Assembly (NCBI GenBank): GCA_022776785.1
Contig: JALFHA010000049.1
Coordinates: 1 to 5,869 of the forward strand
Direction of reading: 5' to 3'
Length of the DNA stretch: 5,869 nt
From: Clostridiales bacterium
GTDB taxonomy: Bacteria > Bacillota > Clostridia > Christensenellales > Aristaeellaceae
Position numbers and translations under genes: made by a program. Shown here piece after piece: positions 5,777 through 5,869 of this stretch. Numbering within the stretch: position 1 is the stretch's first letter; each line of letters starts with the position of its first letter. The notes beneath the pieces were generated by a model, which searched no databases, was not told where the DNA came from, and saw only the letters and a program-made list of their open reading frames with translations.

Positions 5777-5869
5777 AGCCGCAACCTGCCGCCGCCTGTG
5801 GCGGAATCAGGCAGGCGAAGGCTGGAAACCGCAAGGAGCGCCTTTGGCGCGACTATGCGGGTTTCCCGG
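5777..5869. other. Non-coding right end with nested hairpins
   Basis: I see no gene after the repeat. GCAGGTT (5767-5773) pairs with AACCTGC (5783-5789). CCTGCC (5785-5790) pairs with GGCAGG (5810-5815) around an inner CCGCC/GGCGG stem (5792-5796, 5800-5804); these two folds compete. GCGCC/GGCGC (5838-5842, 5846-5850) sits inside an outer pairing of GGAAACCGCA (5824-5833) with TGCGGGTTTCC (5857-5867), with one bulged base. The density of palindromes suggests a mosaic of intergenic repeat elements or a structured RNA. The window ends inside it. Confidence 0.6.

Overview
The window looks like chromosomal DNA from a GC-rich anaerobic Firmicute, probably a gut-type Clostridia (inference). The reasons are strong purine-rich Shine-Dalgarno sites, a NapH-type iron-sulfur protein coupled to TlpA-type thioredoxins, and a short C-terminal CXXC module that I associate with the clostridial CD1871A family. 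No taxonomic marker gene is present.

Layout. Positions 1-151 hold no gene. They carry the left copy (54-137) of an 84-bp repeat whose inverted partner lies at 5693-5776 with one mismatch. Three genes run leftward from a promoter near 4347-4380. The first (4275-2488) encodes a secreted multidomain thioredoxin. A strong 14-bp hairpin with a T tract follows (2431-2474). The second gene (2411-1641) encodes a five-helix membrane protein ending in CTEC. The third (1648-152) encodes a NapH-like polyferredoxin membrane protein fused to an extracytoplasmic TlpA thioredoxin domain. The last two overlap by 8 bases. Rightward from a second promoter (4490-4523) runs a broken gene for a secreted protein (from 4571). 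It has an in-frame TAG, an apparent 1-base frameshift, and a 3' end replaced by the right repeat copy. Positions 5777-5869 are non-coding and rich in nested hairpins.

How the parts may work together (inference). The three leftward genes look like an envelope thiol-reduction system. Electrons would pass from cytoplasmic 4Fe-4S clusters through a NapH-type membrane core to a tethered thioredoxin outside, and then to the secreted thioredoxin. The exposed CXXC of the small membrane protein is a possible extra relay. No CcdA/DsbD-type reductase is visible here, so the NapH-type protein could fill that role.

The divergent promoters share one unusual layout: two TTAC-type half-sites 11 bp apart, then 10 bp, then a -10 hexamer, with no clear -35. 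This suggests one OmpR/PhoB-type response regulator controls both directions. The rightward gene would then have been part of the same response before it decayed.
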